From: DATMER01 sp963741305
GTDB lineage: Bacteria > Acidobacteriota > Thermoanaerobaculia > Multivoradales > UBA5704
NCBI GenBank assembly: GCA_963741305.1
Contig: CAVUHL010000003.1
Span: 4,464,001-4,528,000 of the forward strand
Length of the DNA stretch: 64,000 nucleotides
Direction: 5' to 3'
Part shown: positions 51,386 to 59,930 of the stretch, in pieces
Numbering within the stretch: position 1 is the first letter of the stretch
How the letters are laid out: each line of letters begins with the position of its first letter
Translations under genes and position numbers: made by a program
The notes under the pieces: generated by a model
The model's input: only the letters and a program-made list of their open reading frames with translations
The model's database searches: none
What the model was told of the DNA's origin: nothing

Positions 51386-51712
51386 TCACAGCGTCTTGAG
51401 CTCCGCCCAGTCGAGCGCGTACCCGAGCGCCCTCTTCACTTCTCGTTCACGTGAGGGTGCCAGCACACCAGCCCGGGAGGTCAGGAGGTGCTTCGCAACA
51501 ACGTGAATATTGTCGAGGTTGGCGACCGACGGCACTAGACCTTCGGGCTCCCCAACCGGCACCTCCTGGGGAATCCCTCGGATGTTCGTGGTGATCTCGG
51601 CGACAATCGCCTTGTTCAAGTACGCGTACGCCGGAGAACGCGTCAGCAGCAGGACGGGCCGCCGTCCCACCGGAGCTGGAAGGTCGGCCCACCAGATTTC
51701 ATACTGTCTCAT
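51386..51712 (-). CDS. MazF/PemK-type toxin (endoribonuclease)
   Basis: The product has 108 residues. MRQYEIWWADLPAPVGRRPVLLLTRSPAYAYLN and the strand VAEITTNIRGIPQEVPVG are typical of PemK/MazF, which cut mRNA at short motifs. SVANLDNIHVVAKHLL is the last conserved block. The start overlaps the antitoxin stop by four bases, the standard order antitoxin then toxin. Confidence 0.92.
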   Translation of the reverse strand: MRQYEIWWADLPAPVGRRPVLLLTRSPAYAYLNKAIVAEITTNIRGIPQEVPVGEPEGLVPSVANLDNIHVVAKHLLTSRAGVLAPSREREVKRALGYALDWAELKTL

Positions 51713-51939
51713 TGACTGTCCGGGAAACCTCGGGCTTCCCAGACGGCCGCATCGAATGCTGCGTCGGGACTGTCGGGATGCCGCGCGTACGCCTCGGCCG
51801 TGGCCTGCTCCTCGGCTTCCCAGAGCGCCTTCAAAATCGCCGCTCGAACGAACTCCGACCGGCGGCGAGAGCGAGCTGGAGCAATTCGCTCCAAGCGGCC
51901 TGCCAGCTCATCGTCCACCTCTATAAGGAGTGACTTCAT
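51709..51939 (-). CDS. Ribbon-helix-helix antitoxin (MazE-like)
   Basis: The product has 76 residues from MKSLLIEVDDELAGRLERIAP. The N-terminal strand and SRRRSEFVRAAILKALWE helices form an RHH DNA-binding domain. The acidic C-terminal tail (FDAAVWEARGFPDSQ) is expected to wrap the toxin. It starts at or within one base of the predicted transcription start, so the mRNA may be leaderless. The palindrome over its promoter is probably its own operator. Confidence 0.88.
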   Translation of the reverse strand: MKSLLIEVDDELAGRLERIAPARSRRRSEFVRAAILKALWEAEEQATAEAYARHPDSPDAAFDAAVWEARGFPDSQ

Positions 51940-51944
51940 GGTCG

Positions 51945-51974
51945 GAGTATATACTCGTCCATCCTGAGTGTCCA
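51945..51974 (-). promoter_or_regulatory. Promoter and operator of the toxin-antitoxin pair
   Basis: TGGACA (51974-51969) and TATACT (51951-51946) are 17 bases apart on the minus strand. The perfect palindrome GAGTATATACTC (51945-51956) covers the -10 box. The -10 ends six bases before the ATG at 51939, so transcription would begin at or next to the start codon. No Shine-Dalgarno sequence exists. Confidence 0.75.
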
Positions 51975-52036
51975 CCGAATGGAAGGGGGCCGCGACGGCC
52001 CCCAGGCATCAGCGCCAGAACGAAGCGCCTGGCTCG

Positions 52037-53338
52037 TCAGTTCCCGCAGTTCTTGTCGTTGGAGTCCCAGATCCAATCCTTGCACGTCCCGTAAGACGGC
52101 CCGTTCTTGTCCCCCGGCATCGCTTGTTTGACGGTTCCGCCGCACCAGCCGCAGTTCTTCTTGCCGTCCCCAATGTCCTTGCACTTCGTCATCGCGGCAC
52201 AGTTGCAGTCCGAGGACTTCCAGACCCAATTGGCGCACGCCCCCGGCTTCGGCCCCCCATCCTCCGAACCCGCCATGGCCCGATTGAGAGAGGTACACCA
52301 GCCGCAGTCGCTATGACCCTTGATGAGATCGCACGACGTAGCGACCGCGCAGGGGCAAGCCTTGTATTCCGGAAAAGGCGCATACAGGTCGACCCGGTTG
52401 GGGGCCTTCTCCGTCGACCTTTGGTTGCCGCTCATGTCGATGCCGATGTAGAGATTGACAGTCCCACCCGTCAAGACGTCGGCGACCGCTTCTACGCCGC
52501 GGCTGTAGGGAAGATTTGTGGCGAGACCGCCGGTGAAGCTCTCACCCGACTTCGTGTACTGCACCACCTTCTGATTCCCGGGCTTTTCCGGGTCGTAGAC
52601 GGTGTCATCGTCGTAAACGACATAGAACACGGAGTTGCCCGGAGAGAACTGGAAATCGGCGGTATGGGAGACGAGCTTGGGAGTGAAGGTGGGAGCGGTA
52701 TTTTCCTTTACGGTCTTCCCGTCGTTCAGATCGAGGTCATACCGATGGACCCCGGCCTTGTTTTGAGCCGCGGTCAGGAAATACCCTTTGAAGCCCGTCG
52801 GGTCGACCGTGGCGTCGGGGATGAAGGTCATGGCTTCCATGTTGGTGCCCCCGAGCACCCATTCCTTGCTCGTGAACTTTTCGCCTGAGATGGAGAACTC
52901 CTTGATCGTGGACCCGGCGCACCCCACGCAACCCTTGCCTCCGTCGCCTTCAACGCCCACGTAGAGGAAATCGGCCTGCCCCGGCACCCTGGCGACGCTC
53001 TCGAAATCGTTGGCCGCTTTGTCCTTGTCTCCCGACTTCTTGTCCTTGACCCATTGGTAGAGGACATTCCATTGGGTCGGATCCGTCGTGGAGGGGTCCG
53101 CGACGGGAATGGAGACGATCTGGCCGTTATCGCTGACTATGTAGATAGTGCTGTTCCCATCCCAAACCATGCCGCTCGGCTCGAGAGGCTTCAGCTTCGG
53201 CGGCTTCGCATCCTGGTCGGAGGCGAGTGCCAGGCATGGAGGGGGGGGCTTCTCTACAGCTTCCACTGGCAACGCGGGCAGACAGGCGGCGGCGGATAAC
53301 AGGCCCACGAATCCGATCTTCTTGCAGCGGTTCATCAT
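52037..53338 (-). CDS. Secreted SdiA-regulated/propeller-like protein with Cys-rich repeats
   Basis: The product has 433 residues. The signal peptide is FVGLLSAAACLPALPVEA. A beta-propeller-like domain (PSGMVWDGNSTIYIVSDNGQIVSI, FESVARVPGQADFLYVGVEG, NMEAMTFIPDATVDPTGFKG) to about 330 resembles the SdiA-regulated/phytase-like group. Two repeats follow, CDLIKGHSDCGWCTSLNRAM and CKDIGDGKKNCGWCGGTVKQ, each with CGWC and a later CxxW, plexin/PSI-like Cys modules. The protein is exported. Ligand unknown. Confidence 0.75.
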   Translation of the reverse strand: MMNRCKKIGFVGLLSAAACLPALPVEAVEKPPPPCLALASDQDAKPPKLKPLEPSGMVWDGNSTIYIVSDNGQIVSIPVADPSTTDPTQWNVLYQWVKDKKSGDKDKAANDFESVARVPGQADFLYVGVEGDGGKGCVGCAGSTIKEFSISGEKFTSKEWVLGGTNMEAMTFIPDATVDPTGFKGYFLTAAQNKAGVHRYDLDLNDGKTVKENTAPTFTPKLVSHTADFQFSPGNSVFYVVYDDDTVYDPEKPGNQKVVQYTKSGESFTGGLATNLPYSRGVEAVADVLTGGTVNLYIGIDMSGNQRSTEKAPNRVDLYAPFPEYKACPCAVATSCDLIKGHSDCGWCTSLNRAMAGSEDGGPKPGACANWVWKSSDCNCAAMTKCKDIGDGKKNCGWCGGTVKQAMPGDKNGPSYGTCKDWIWDSNDKNCGN

Positions 53339-53451
53339 GTCTCTCCTCTCTCAGAGTCACACTCCCAAGGACAAGGTAAGCGCTGCTACTTCCTCTAGAG
53401 TGGTCCTTCGCGGCAAGAAATATCGCCGCGCGCCAGCGGTACAATCCCGGC

Positions 53452-55581
53452 ATGATCCTGAAGACCCTTGCCTTCCTGCTGCTCGCCGCGAACGGAGTCG
53501 TCGAAGCTCCCATCCCGCCCGTCGCGGCCGTCAAGCCGCACGAAGTGGCCTCCCCCCATGGCACGCGCAGCGATCCCTACTACTGGCTGCGCGACGACAC
53601 GCGCTCCCGCCCCGAGGTGCTCGGCCACCTGAAGGCCGAGAACGCCTACTACGAGGCGATGAGCGCGCCCTACCGGGCGCTCACCGAAACGATCGCGAAA
53701 GAGATGATCGGGCGGCTCAAGGAGGACGACAGCTCGGTCCCATACAAGGAAAAGGACTATCTCTACTCCCGGCGCTACGAGGCCGGCAAGGAGCACCCTA
53801 TCCACGTCCGGCGGCCGGTGGGCTCGGACAGGGAGCAGATCCTGGTCGACGCCAATCGCGAGGCGCGCGAGGCGCGCGAGGCCGAGGGCAAGGAGTACTA
53901 CCGGCTCGCCGGCCGGGCCGTCAGCCCCGGGCAGGATCTGCTGGCCTTTACGGAAGATACCCGCGGCCGCTTCCAGTACACGCTGCGCTTCCGCGAGATC
54001 GCAACCGGCCGCGACCTGCCCGAGCGCATCCCCGGGCTGCAGGCCCAGGTCGCGTGGGGCGACAACCAGACCGTCTACTACGTCGAGAACGATCCGGTCA
54101 CGCTGCTCTCGACCAGGGTCAAGAAGCACGTGCTCGGAACGGACCCGAAGTCTGATCCGGTCGTCTACGAGGAGAAGGACACGTCCTTCTATCTCGGCGT
54201 CGGCAGGACCAGCGACGAGCGTTTCGTCCTGATCCGCCTCGACAGCACGGTGGCGAGCGAGGTCCGCTTCATCGATACCCGCGATCCATCGGGCACCCTG
54301 CGCATCCTCGCCCCCCGCGAGACCGGAGTGCTCTACGGAGCCGAGCACGTGGGCGGGCGCTGGGTGATCAGGACGGACTGGGAGGCGCCCAACTTCCGCC
54401 TGATGACGGTCGCCGATGGCGATCTCGGGGATGCCGGGAGCAAATCGAAGTGGCGCGAGCTGCTGCCCCACGATCCCAAGGTCTTCCTCCAGAACTTCGT
54501 GGTCTTCGACGACTACCTGGCCGTCGGCGAGCGGAGCGAAGGCCTGCCGCGGCTGCGCTACGCGCCGTGGGCCGACCTCGGACGCTGGACGAGCGTTCCC
54601 TCCGACGAGCCGGCTTCCACGCAGGGCTTCGACGTCAACGCCGAGCAGGGCACGCCGAAGCTGCGCTACGCCTACTCCTCCATGACCACGCCCAACTCGG
54701 TCTACGAGCTCGACATGCGGACCGGGGAGCGCGCGCTGCTCAAGCGGCAGCCCGTGCCTGGCTACGATCCCGCCGGCTACGCCACCGAGCGCGTGTGGGC
54801 GACGGCGCGGGACGGCGCGCGGGTGCCGGTGTCGCTCGTCTACCGCAAGGGTTTCGCGAGAAACGGCACGGCCCCGTTGTACCAGACCGGCTACGGGTCC
54901 TACGGCTACGCCCTCGATCCGAGATTCGACAGCACGATCGTCTCGCTCCTCGACCGCGGCTTCGTGTACGCGCTCGCCCACATCCGCGGCGGGCAGGAGC
55001 TGGGCCGCGCCTGGTACGACGACGGCAAGCTGCTCAGGAAGAAGAACACTTTCACCGACTTCATCGACGTCACCGATTTCCTGGTGCGGGAGAAGTACGC
55101 CGCGCCGGACAAGGTCTTCGCGAGCGGCGCCAGCGCCGGCGGCCTGCTGATGGGCGCGGTGGCCAACATGGCGGGAGGGAAGTACCGCGGAATCGCGGCC
55201 CACGTAGCCTATGTGGACGTCGTCACCACGATGCTCGACGAGACCATCCCGCTCGTGACCAACGAGTTCGAGGAGTGGGGCAATCCCAAGCAGAAGGTCT
55301 ACTACGACTACATGCTGTCGTACTCGCCCTACGACAACGTGCGCGCGCAGCCCTATCCGGCCATGCTGATCACGACCGGTCTCCACGACTCGCAGGTCCA
55401 GTACTACGAGCCGGCGAAATGGGCCGCCCGCCTGCGCGCCATGAAGACCGGCCGCAATCCGCTGCTGTTCAAGATCCACATGGGGGCGGGCCACTCCGGC
55501 CGCGTGGGGCGTCTGGAGAGCCACCGGGAGCTGGCGGAGGAATACGCGTTCTTCCTGCACCAGCTCGGGAGCGGGAAGTAA
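53452..55581 (+). CDS. ptrB: Oligopeptidase B / prolyl oligopeptidase family (S9), exported
   Basis: The product has 709 residues with signal peptide ILKTLAFLLLAANGVVEA. The N-terminal propeller starts with the family marker DPYYWLRDD. The catalytic hydrolase carries the nucleophile Ser in GASAGG near 561, Asp in LHDSQV near 644, and His in GAGHSGR near 680. The stretch HIRGGQELGRAWYDDGKLLRKKNTFTDF is the S9A signature. Oligopeptidase B cleaves after basic residues in small peptides. The gene is divergent from the Cys-rich protein gene. Confidence 0.92.
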   Translation: MILKTLAFLLLAANGVVEAPIPPVAAVKPHEVASPHGTRSDPYYWLRDDTRSRPEVLGHLKAENAYYEAMSAPYRALTETIAKEMIGRLKEDDSSVPYKEKDYLYSRRYEAGKEHPIHVRRPVGSDREQILVDANREAREAREAEGKEYYRLAGRAVSPGQDLLAFTEDTRGRFQYTLRFREIATGRDLPERIPGLQAQVAWGDNQTVYYVENDPVTLLSTRVKKHVLGTDPKSDPVVYEEKDTSFYLGVGRTSDERFVLIRLDSTVASEVRFIDTRDPSGTLRILAPRETGVLYGAEHVGGRWVIRTDWEAPNFRLMTVADGDLGDAGSKSKWRELLPHDPKVFLQNFVVFDDYLAVGERSEGLPRLRYAPWADLGRWTSVPSDEPASTQGFDVNAEQGTPKLRYAYSSMTTPNSVYELDMRTGERALLKRQPVPGYDPAGYATERVWATARDGARVPVSLVYRKGFARNGTAPLYQTGYGSYGYALDPRFDSTIVSLLDRGFVYALAHIRGGQELGRAWYDDGKLLRKKNTFTDFIDVTDFLVREKYAAPDKVFASGASAGGLLMGAVANMAGGKYRGIAAHVAYVDVVTTMLDETIPLVTNEFEEWGNPKQKVYYDYMLSYSPYDNVRAQPYPAMLITTGLHDSQVQYYEPAKWAARLRAMKTGRNPLLFKIHMGAGHSGRVGRLESHRELAEEYAFFLHQLGSGK

Positions 55582-55623
55582 ACCTATCGCTTTCGCCGGT
55601 TCGTCCAGTAACTCTCAGGAGTC

Positions 55624-56112
55624 CTAGTGATTGCCTTCGACCCTCTCGATCACCTTCAGAGCGGCCTGGATCTGGCTGTCGGTGTCGCGAAGAAAGATCC
55701 TCTTCTCACCCAATGTCGCGCTTCTCGCAAGCCGAAGCTCCTGCCGAAGCGTGTCCATGACTTCCTTCGATGAGGCGCGGTCCAGGACGACGGCCGCGAT
55801 CACTGAGCCGTCACCGGCGGGCAGAGAAGTCGTTTCGGCTGTGTCGTCGGCCGTGTCCAGCACCTTGACGACGGCTGTAGCCAGATCGAGGTTCTCTCGA
55901 GTGTCGCGAACCGTGAGGCTGTGGTCGTCAGCTGTCTCGAACTTCTTGACCCCCACGATCGAGCGCAGAATCGTCGCAGCGTCACGGCTGGCCGCGTGGC
56001 TCAAGGTGAAGGTAACGACCTGAGTCTCGTCTGCCGGATAGGCGGCGTTTGTGATGCAGGCGATGCTGGCGATGCTGGCGATTACGAGGACGATAGCTGG
56101 CTTGTGGCGCAT
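55624..56112 (-). CDS. Secreted secretin N0/N1-like domain protein
   Basis: The product has 162 residues from MRHKPA. The signal peptide is IVLVIASIASIACITNA. Two repeated alpha/beta units (TFTLSHAASRDAATILRSIVGV..FETADDHSLTVRDT and AAVVLDRASSKEVMDTLRQELRLA..KRIFLRDT) are typical of NolW/N0-N1 periplasmic domains of secretins. No secretin barrel follows. It may be a remnant or a stand-alone periplasmic adaptor. Confidence 0.65.
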   Translation of the reverse strand: MRHKPAIVLVIASIASIACITNAAYPADETQVVTFTLSHAASRDAATILRSIVGVKKFETADDHSLTVRDTRENLDLATAVVKVLDTADDTAETTSLPAGDGSVIAAVVLDRASSKEVMDTLRQELRLARSATLGEKRIFLRDTDSQIQAALKVIERVEGNH

Positions 56113-56169
56113 GGGACCCTCCATAGTCCGGTCGTTGCCAGGGTATACGTTTGACATACCCAGGGCCGT

Positions 56170-56601
56170 CTAACCACGCTTCTCCGTAACCGAGACGAAG
56201 AGCGCAATCAGGGTGACGGCGATGCATCCGATAGTGAGCGTCCAAGGGGGCGTTGCAGGAGTGTTCGTGGTGAGGTGAATCATGGCTGGCATCGGTGCGG
56301 CATATTGGGCCACCATCAAAAGCGGGACCGCCCAGAGAGCCCAGCGGGCTCCCTGGCGAAACGGAATGAAAAGCAGAACGAAGATACAAAGCGTAAATGC
56401 AACCCAGAGGCCGCCAGCGAGCTTCGTCAACGCCAGAATGACAATCTGAAAGTTGGCCGGAACCTCCACCCAGGGCACGCCAGCGGCGGCGCCATGATAA
56501 GGCGTGAACTCGCTCCTGAGCAGAAAGCCGATGCCCCAGGCGGCTCCTGCGATCATAAGCACGAGATAAGTCCAAAAGGCGAATTTCCTGCGCGTGGTCA
56601 T
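56170..56601 (-). CDS. Four-helix membrane protein (hypothetical)
   Basis: The product has 143 residues with four predicted helices: FWTYLVLMIAGAAWGIGFLL, ILALTKLAGGLWVAFTLCIFVLLFIPF, WALWAVPLLMVAQYAAPMPAMIHL and LTIGCIAVTLIALFVSV. It resembles small unnamed membrane proteins of soil bacteria. No function is suggested by neighbours. Confidence 0.7.
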   Translation of the reverse strand: MTTRRKFAFWTYLVLMIAGAAWGIGFLLRSEFTPYHGAAAGVPWVEVPANFQIVILALTKLAGGLWVAFTLCIFVLLFIPFRQGARWALWAVPLLMVAQYAAPMPAMIHLTTNTPATPPWTLTIGCIAVTLIALFVSVTEKRG

Positions 56602-56658
56602 TGGAAGCTCCAGGTTGCTTGTGGTGGGGGTTAGAACGTAAGGCTGCGGGTAGAGGCC

Positions 56659-57099
56659 TCAGCGCAGGACGAGCACGAGCTCGGCGCTCTCCTCGTGCTC
56701 GAGGCTGAAGCCGCACTTCTCCAGGACGCGGATCGAGCCGGCGTTGTGCTTGGCCACATGCGCGTAGAGGGGACGCTCGGTCACGAGGTGCAGGAAAGCG
56801 GCGAGCGCCCGGGTCGCGACACCCTTGCCCCAATACTCCTTGCCGATCCAGTAGCCGACGAGGCGGACACCGTCCTGGGGCCAGCTCCCGATGTGGCCCG
56901 CGACCTGGCCGTCGAGGAGGATCGTCTGCTTGACCGCCGCCGGGTTGCCGAGGACATTTGTCGCCCAATGGGCGTCGAAGGCTGCGCGGTCGCGGGAGGG
57001 GAAGGCCGCCATGCGCGTGGCGTCGGCGTCGAGTTGTTGCTCGTAGAAGATGGGGAGGTCGTTGGGCTCGATGTTACGGAGTCGTACTTCGTTGCTCAT
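56659..57099 (-). CDS. GNAT-family N-acetyltransferase
   Basis: The product has 146 residues from MSNEVRLRNIEPNDLPIF. The RimJ/RimL-like pattern is clear: VAGHIGSWPQDGVRLVGYWIGKEYWGKGVATRAL (acetyl-CoA loop), LYAHVAKHNAGSIRVLEKCGF (C-terminal motif). It transfers acetyl to an amine of a protein or small molecule. A longer start is possible but adds unsupported residues. Confidence 0.92.
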   Translation of the reverse strand: MSNEVRLRNIEPNDLPIFYEQQLDADATRMAAFPSRDRAAFDAHWATNVLGNPAAVKQTILLDGQVAGHIGSWPQDGVRLVGYWIGKEYWGKGVATRALAAFLHLVTERPLYAHVAKHNAGSIRVLEKCGFSLEHEESAELVLVLR

Positions 57100-57503
57100 T
57101 TCTCTACCCGGCCAGGCCTGTCGGTCCATCTCTCTCTTTGCCCTTGGCGATGTGCGAAGCATACAGTGTGCCGAGTGCCGCCTTCTTGGCGTCTCCTTAG
57201 GCCCTGACCAGCCCATAGGGCAACTAGCGCGATTAAAAAGGAAGAGGGAGCTAACGACCTTTGGTCCGAACTCATCCTCTCGGAATCCGACTGATGACCA
57301 CAGTCTCAATAATGTCGCCAAGACAATTAACAAAACCGTAAAATCCAAGAGCAGGTCCAGAGTACCTTTTGAGAGCTGTCTCAGTACGCCACAGCAGCTT
57401 TTGATGAATCTGTTGCGACCTCCTTTTATTCTGTACTCCTACACACTACTACGAGTAACGCATAACGTTCGTGGGCATAGGCGGAGCGTCAGCCATCCTA
57501 AGG
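57100..57503. other. Low-GC boundary region of the cassette array
   Basis: This stretch has no convincing ORF and is clearly richer in A+T than the flanking genes (especially 57225-57450). It separates the ordinary GNAT gene from the cassette-like genes. A GTTATGCG core (complement of CGCATAAC at about 57455-57462) lies near its right side and may be a degenerate recombination site; its other half was not found. Confidence 0.45.
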
Positions 57504-57746
57504 CTACCTGTGCATTGTGATTGTGTACGCACCAGGCCCAGGCACTTGCCCGACAAGTTGCTCGTTATTGTGTCTTGTGACATAAACATCTGCCTTGCCA
57601 AACCCCACGGTATCGATGACTACCTTTCCCCAATCGGCCTCGTGGCGCCCAGTGCTGCCGCCTGAGCCGTGGCAATAAAGCTTGACGTAGGCATCTGTTA
57701 CCTCGCTACCGTCGCTCCAGACAAGTCTAATGCGATATGTGGACAT
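57504..57746 (-). CDS. Cassette gene A, hypothetical protein
   Basis: The product has 80 residues, beta-rich: STYRIRLVWSDGSEVTDAYVKLYCHGSGG, then VVIDTVGFGKADVYVTRHNN. No family recognised. It starts about 50 bases downstream of the attC-like site at 57799-57870, as a cassette gene would, and lies on the same strand as the other cassettes. Whether it has an attC of its own at its 3' end is unclear. Confidence 0.6.
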   Translation of the reverse strand: MSTYRIRLVWSDGSEVTDAYVKLYCHGSGGSTGRHEADWGKVVIDTVGFGKADVYVTRHNNEQLVGQVPGPGAYTITMHR

Positions 57747-57798
57747 TGCCTCTCCTCTCGATATAGCCCGCTTAGGTGTTTACGCTCCTGCTTCGGCC

Positions 57799-57870
57799 GC
57801 ATAACGCCTTGTAAGATCACCGGCAGGAACGCGCGAGCGTTTCTGTCCGGTGCATCGCGGCGTTATGTGA
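57799..57870 (-). repeat. attC-like recombination site (cassette B)
   Basis: GCATAACGCC and GGCGTTATGT form the outer pair and CACCGGCA and TGTCCGGTG the inner pair, with one unpaired T between. Together they form the stem with an extrahelical base typical of attC. About 72 bases long. The TAA stop of the next gene (57863-57865) lies inside it, as is common in cassettes. Confidence 0.85.
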
Positions 57871-58777
57871 CGGCGCCTCCAAGATTCACCTCGTTTGAGA
57901 CATGAAGGTATTCCGTTTCACGACAAGCGGAAGGAACCGCCACGACCATCTCTCGACTCCAGAGCATCACGTCATCCAACAAACCACGGTATGTGTTTGT
58001 GGCATCCTGGTCCATGCTTCCATCGGGTTCTGTGAAGATTCGCCTGCCATACCACTTGTGCTTCGGGGCGTTGCAGCGTCCGATGCAATAGTAGTTGTGG
58101 CGGGCACCATCATTCTCGTTCATGAAGTTGACGAAGCGCATTTTCTCCCTGTGAGGACCGAGCCAGCGCTCGGAGGTCCCAACGACTTCAGCCGCTACGA
58201 CAACTGCAGGTGGGGTGGGTGAATCAGGCACAGGAAAGACTACCGTTGCGAAGAACTGATCCTTCTCGTCAGGCTGAAGTTGGCACAGGGAAGCGGTATA
58301 GTCAGCGAGATTGCGATTGGTCCTCTGGATAGATATGCTCTCCTTAGCACCGACCGCAGATCGAACGAAGAGATACGCCATGGGTACAAACCAAGTAGTG
58401 CGTGACACATTGTAAACCTCGATCACCACTTCAAGAACCTGGCTGTCCCCGGCGTTGACAACTCGAGCTCGAAGTTCAACGTTGAGAGCTAGGTTCGCAC
58501 GCGCACGAGCTTCCATTTCCTGGAACTTTCTCAGGCGTCCGCCGATGTAAATGCCAGAAAGGCCGAGGAGCAAAGAGCCAAGGGCGGTTAGGAGTTGGTT
58601 GTCGAGAAGTGCCGTACCACGGAACCAAAGAAAAGGGCCTCCTAATGCCGCGGCAATGAGGGCTGCCAGCGCTAGGCACACGAGAACGATGCCGAAGAAC
58701 AGTAGGACGATCCTTGCGGCAAGGTCTCCCGCCTTGCTTAGAACTCGTGAAAGTGTTAACTGCCAAGTGGTCGACAT
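57863..58777 (-). CDS. Cassette gene B, two-helix membrane protein
   Basis: The product has 304 residues. Two helices near the N-terminus (IVLLFFGIVLVCLALAALIAAAL and LLTALGSLLLGLSGIYIGG) are followed by a cytosolic domain (RARVVNAGDSQVLEVVIEVY, HREKMRFVNFMNEND). A few Cys/His near CIGRCNAPKHKWYG might bind metal. No family recognised. Its stop codon lies within the attC-like site and it begins just past the attC of gene C. Confidence 0.65.
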   Translation of the reverse strand: MSTTWQLTLSRVLSKAGDLAARIVLLFFGIVLVCLALAALIAAALGGPFLWFRGTALLDNQLLTALGSLLLGLSGIYIGGRLRKFQEMEARARANLALNVELRARVVNAGDSQVLEVVIEVYNVSRTTWFVPMAYLFVRSAVGAKESISIQRTNRNLADYTASLCQLQPDEKDQFFATVVFPVPDSPTPPAVVVAAEVVGTSERWLGPHREKMRFVNFMNENDGARHNYYCIGRCNAPKHKWYGRRIFTEPDGSMDQDATNTYRGLLDDVMLWSREMVVAVPSACRETEYLHVSNEVNLGGAVT

Positions 58778-58818
58778 CTTTGCAGTCCTCCCCTGCTTTT
58801 CCAGCCCTGTGACTAATC

Positions 58819-58889
58819 ACATAACGCTATTGGCGATCACCGGCAACTGGGCGTGAGCCCAGATGTCCGGTGAATCGCTGGGTTAGCCG
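58819..58889 (-). repeat. attC-like recombination site (cassette C)
   Basis: ACATAACGC and GGGTTAGCC are the outer cores. The inner arms CACCGGCA/TGTCCGGTG (with the same unpaired T) are the same as in the site at 57799, and CTGGGC/GCCCAG closes the tip. The site lies two bases after the gene C stop. Confidence 0.88.
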
Positions 58890-58891
58890 AA

Positions 58892-59830
58892 CTATTTCCA
58901 TGTCTCCTCAACCAAAAGCAGGATGGCAGCCGCAGTTGAATTCACGGCATATCTTGCAACATGCTGATGGATCGGCTTAGACTGCACGCCGGCACCATGT
59001 GCCCCGAACTTATTCCGAAGCGTTGCCACAACCATGAGTGGTTGCTCAAAGAACGGATCCAGTGTTGATTTCGCCAAAATCGTGCGCAGAAGGGGTGCTG
59101 CGGTGTCAGTTTGCTTATAAGACCACCCTCGTCTGTCGCAGATGATCTTCATGGTACTCTCGAACGCCTTGCCACACTTCGTCAGGCAATCGCCGTAGTC
59201 ACCCTTCCTATAATCAGCGAGTGCATCTAGGAATTCCAGATGCGCCGACCTGAGACCCTCCTGGGCAAGAAACGTGAGGACTGGTTCCATTGCAGTTGCA
59301 TGCAGAACGTCGCTTTCCTTACGGACAATTTGTGGATACGCCACAGTGTGGTAGGAAGTTGTAGGGACACCATGGTAAGTATCCTCTTTGGCTTCCTTCA
59401 CATAGTCTGTGAGGAAGTAGGGTAGATCCTCGACATTGAAGACAGTGTTGATCTCTTGGACCAGTTTGTTGGCGTCTCTGGATAGCCAGCCATAGCAGTC
59501 TGTTTGGAAGACCATTTCGATGAAAGACAAAAAGTCCTCATCCTCGCACTCCAAAAGATAGTTGACGGCATCCTCTATCTCCGACCGCGAAGAATGCATC
59601 TCTGACAGAACGGGCTGTCCCTTAAGGTATTGCAAATTCCTGTGAATTTCAGTCCAGAATTCGCTCGTGTAATCATCATTCCTCATTCCCCAATCCCGGT
59701 TTACTCCGGAAAGGGTATCTCGGCAGAGAAGCAACACTCGATTCCTGAAAGTCTTACCCAAAGGCTTGAGCGGTCTATCCTTGACGTATTCACGCCGAGA
59801 GAATACTCCGAAGATTGCTGGAAGTTTCAT
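58892..59830 (-). CDS. Cassette gene C, HEPN/Abi_C-like abortive-infection-type protein
   Basis: The product has 312 residues. The N-terminal half is of the AbiJ/STM4504-like type (FSRREYVKDRPLKPLGKTFRNRVLLL, YLLECEDEDFLSFIEMVFQ). The C-terminal part (LADYRKGDYGDCLTKCGKAFESTMKII, CDRRGWSY, LRNKFGAHGAG) matches the Abi_C/HEPN fold, with R and H of the RNase motif in RNKFGAH. HEPN proteins are frequently RNases triggered in phage defence. Its place as a recombination cassette suits exchange of defence genes. The function is inferred from the family. Confidence 0.75.
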   Translation of the reverse strand: MKLPAIFGVFSRREYVKDRPLKPLGKTFRNRVLLLCRDTLSGVNRDWGMRNDDYTSEFWTEIHRNLQYLKGQPVLSEMHSSRSEIEDAVNYLLECEDEDFLSFIEMVFQTDCYGWLSRDANKLVQEINTVFNVEDLPYFLTDYVKEAKEDTYHGVPTTSYHTVAYPQIVRKESDVLHATAMEPVLTFLAQEGLRSAHLEFLDALADYRKGDYGDCLTKCGKAFESTMKIICDRRGWSYKQTDTAAPLLRTILAKSTLDPFFEQPLMVVATLRNKFGAHGAGVQSKPIHQHVARYAVNSTAAAILLLVEETWK

Positions 59831-59852
59831 TCTCGTCTATCGCTCGAAACGG

Positions 59853-59928
59853 CAGTAACGCTGCTTCACCTCAGCGGCGGGTGGCGAAGCCGACCGTCCG
59901 CTGCAGGTGAGGGTTCGGCGTCGCCCAG
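59853..59928 (-). repeat. attC-like site with one degenerate core (cassette D)
   Basis: The inner arms CACCTCAGCGG (59867-59877) and CCGCTGCAGGTG (59898-59909) pair with a single bulged C, an attC hallmark. The outer core AGTAACGC (59854-59861) should pair with GCGTTACT, but the other side reads GGCGTCGCC. Position between two cassette-type genes and stem shape support the call. Confidence 0.65.
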
Positions 59929-59930
59929 GC

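Noticed and set aside
53395..55560. 721-residue minus-strand ORF opposite oligopeptidase B
   Set aside because: Antisense frame of a clear S9 peptidase gene; composition typical of a shadow.
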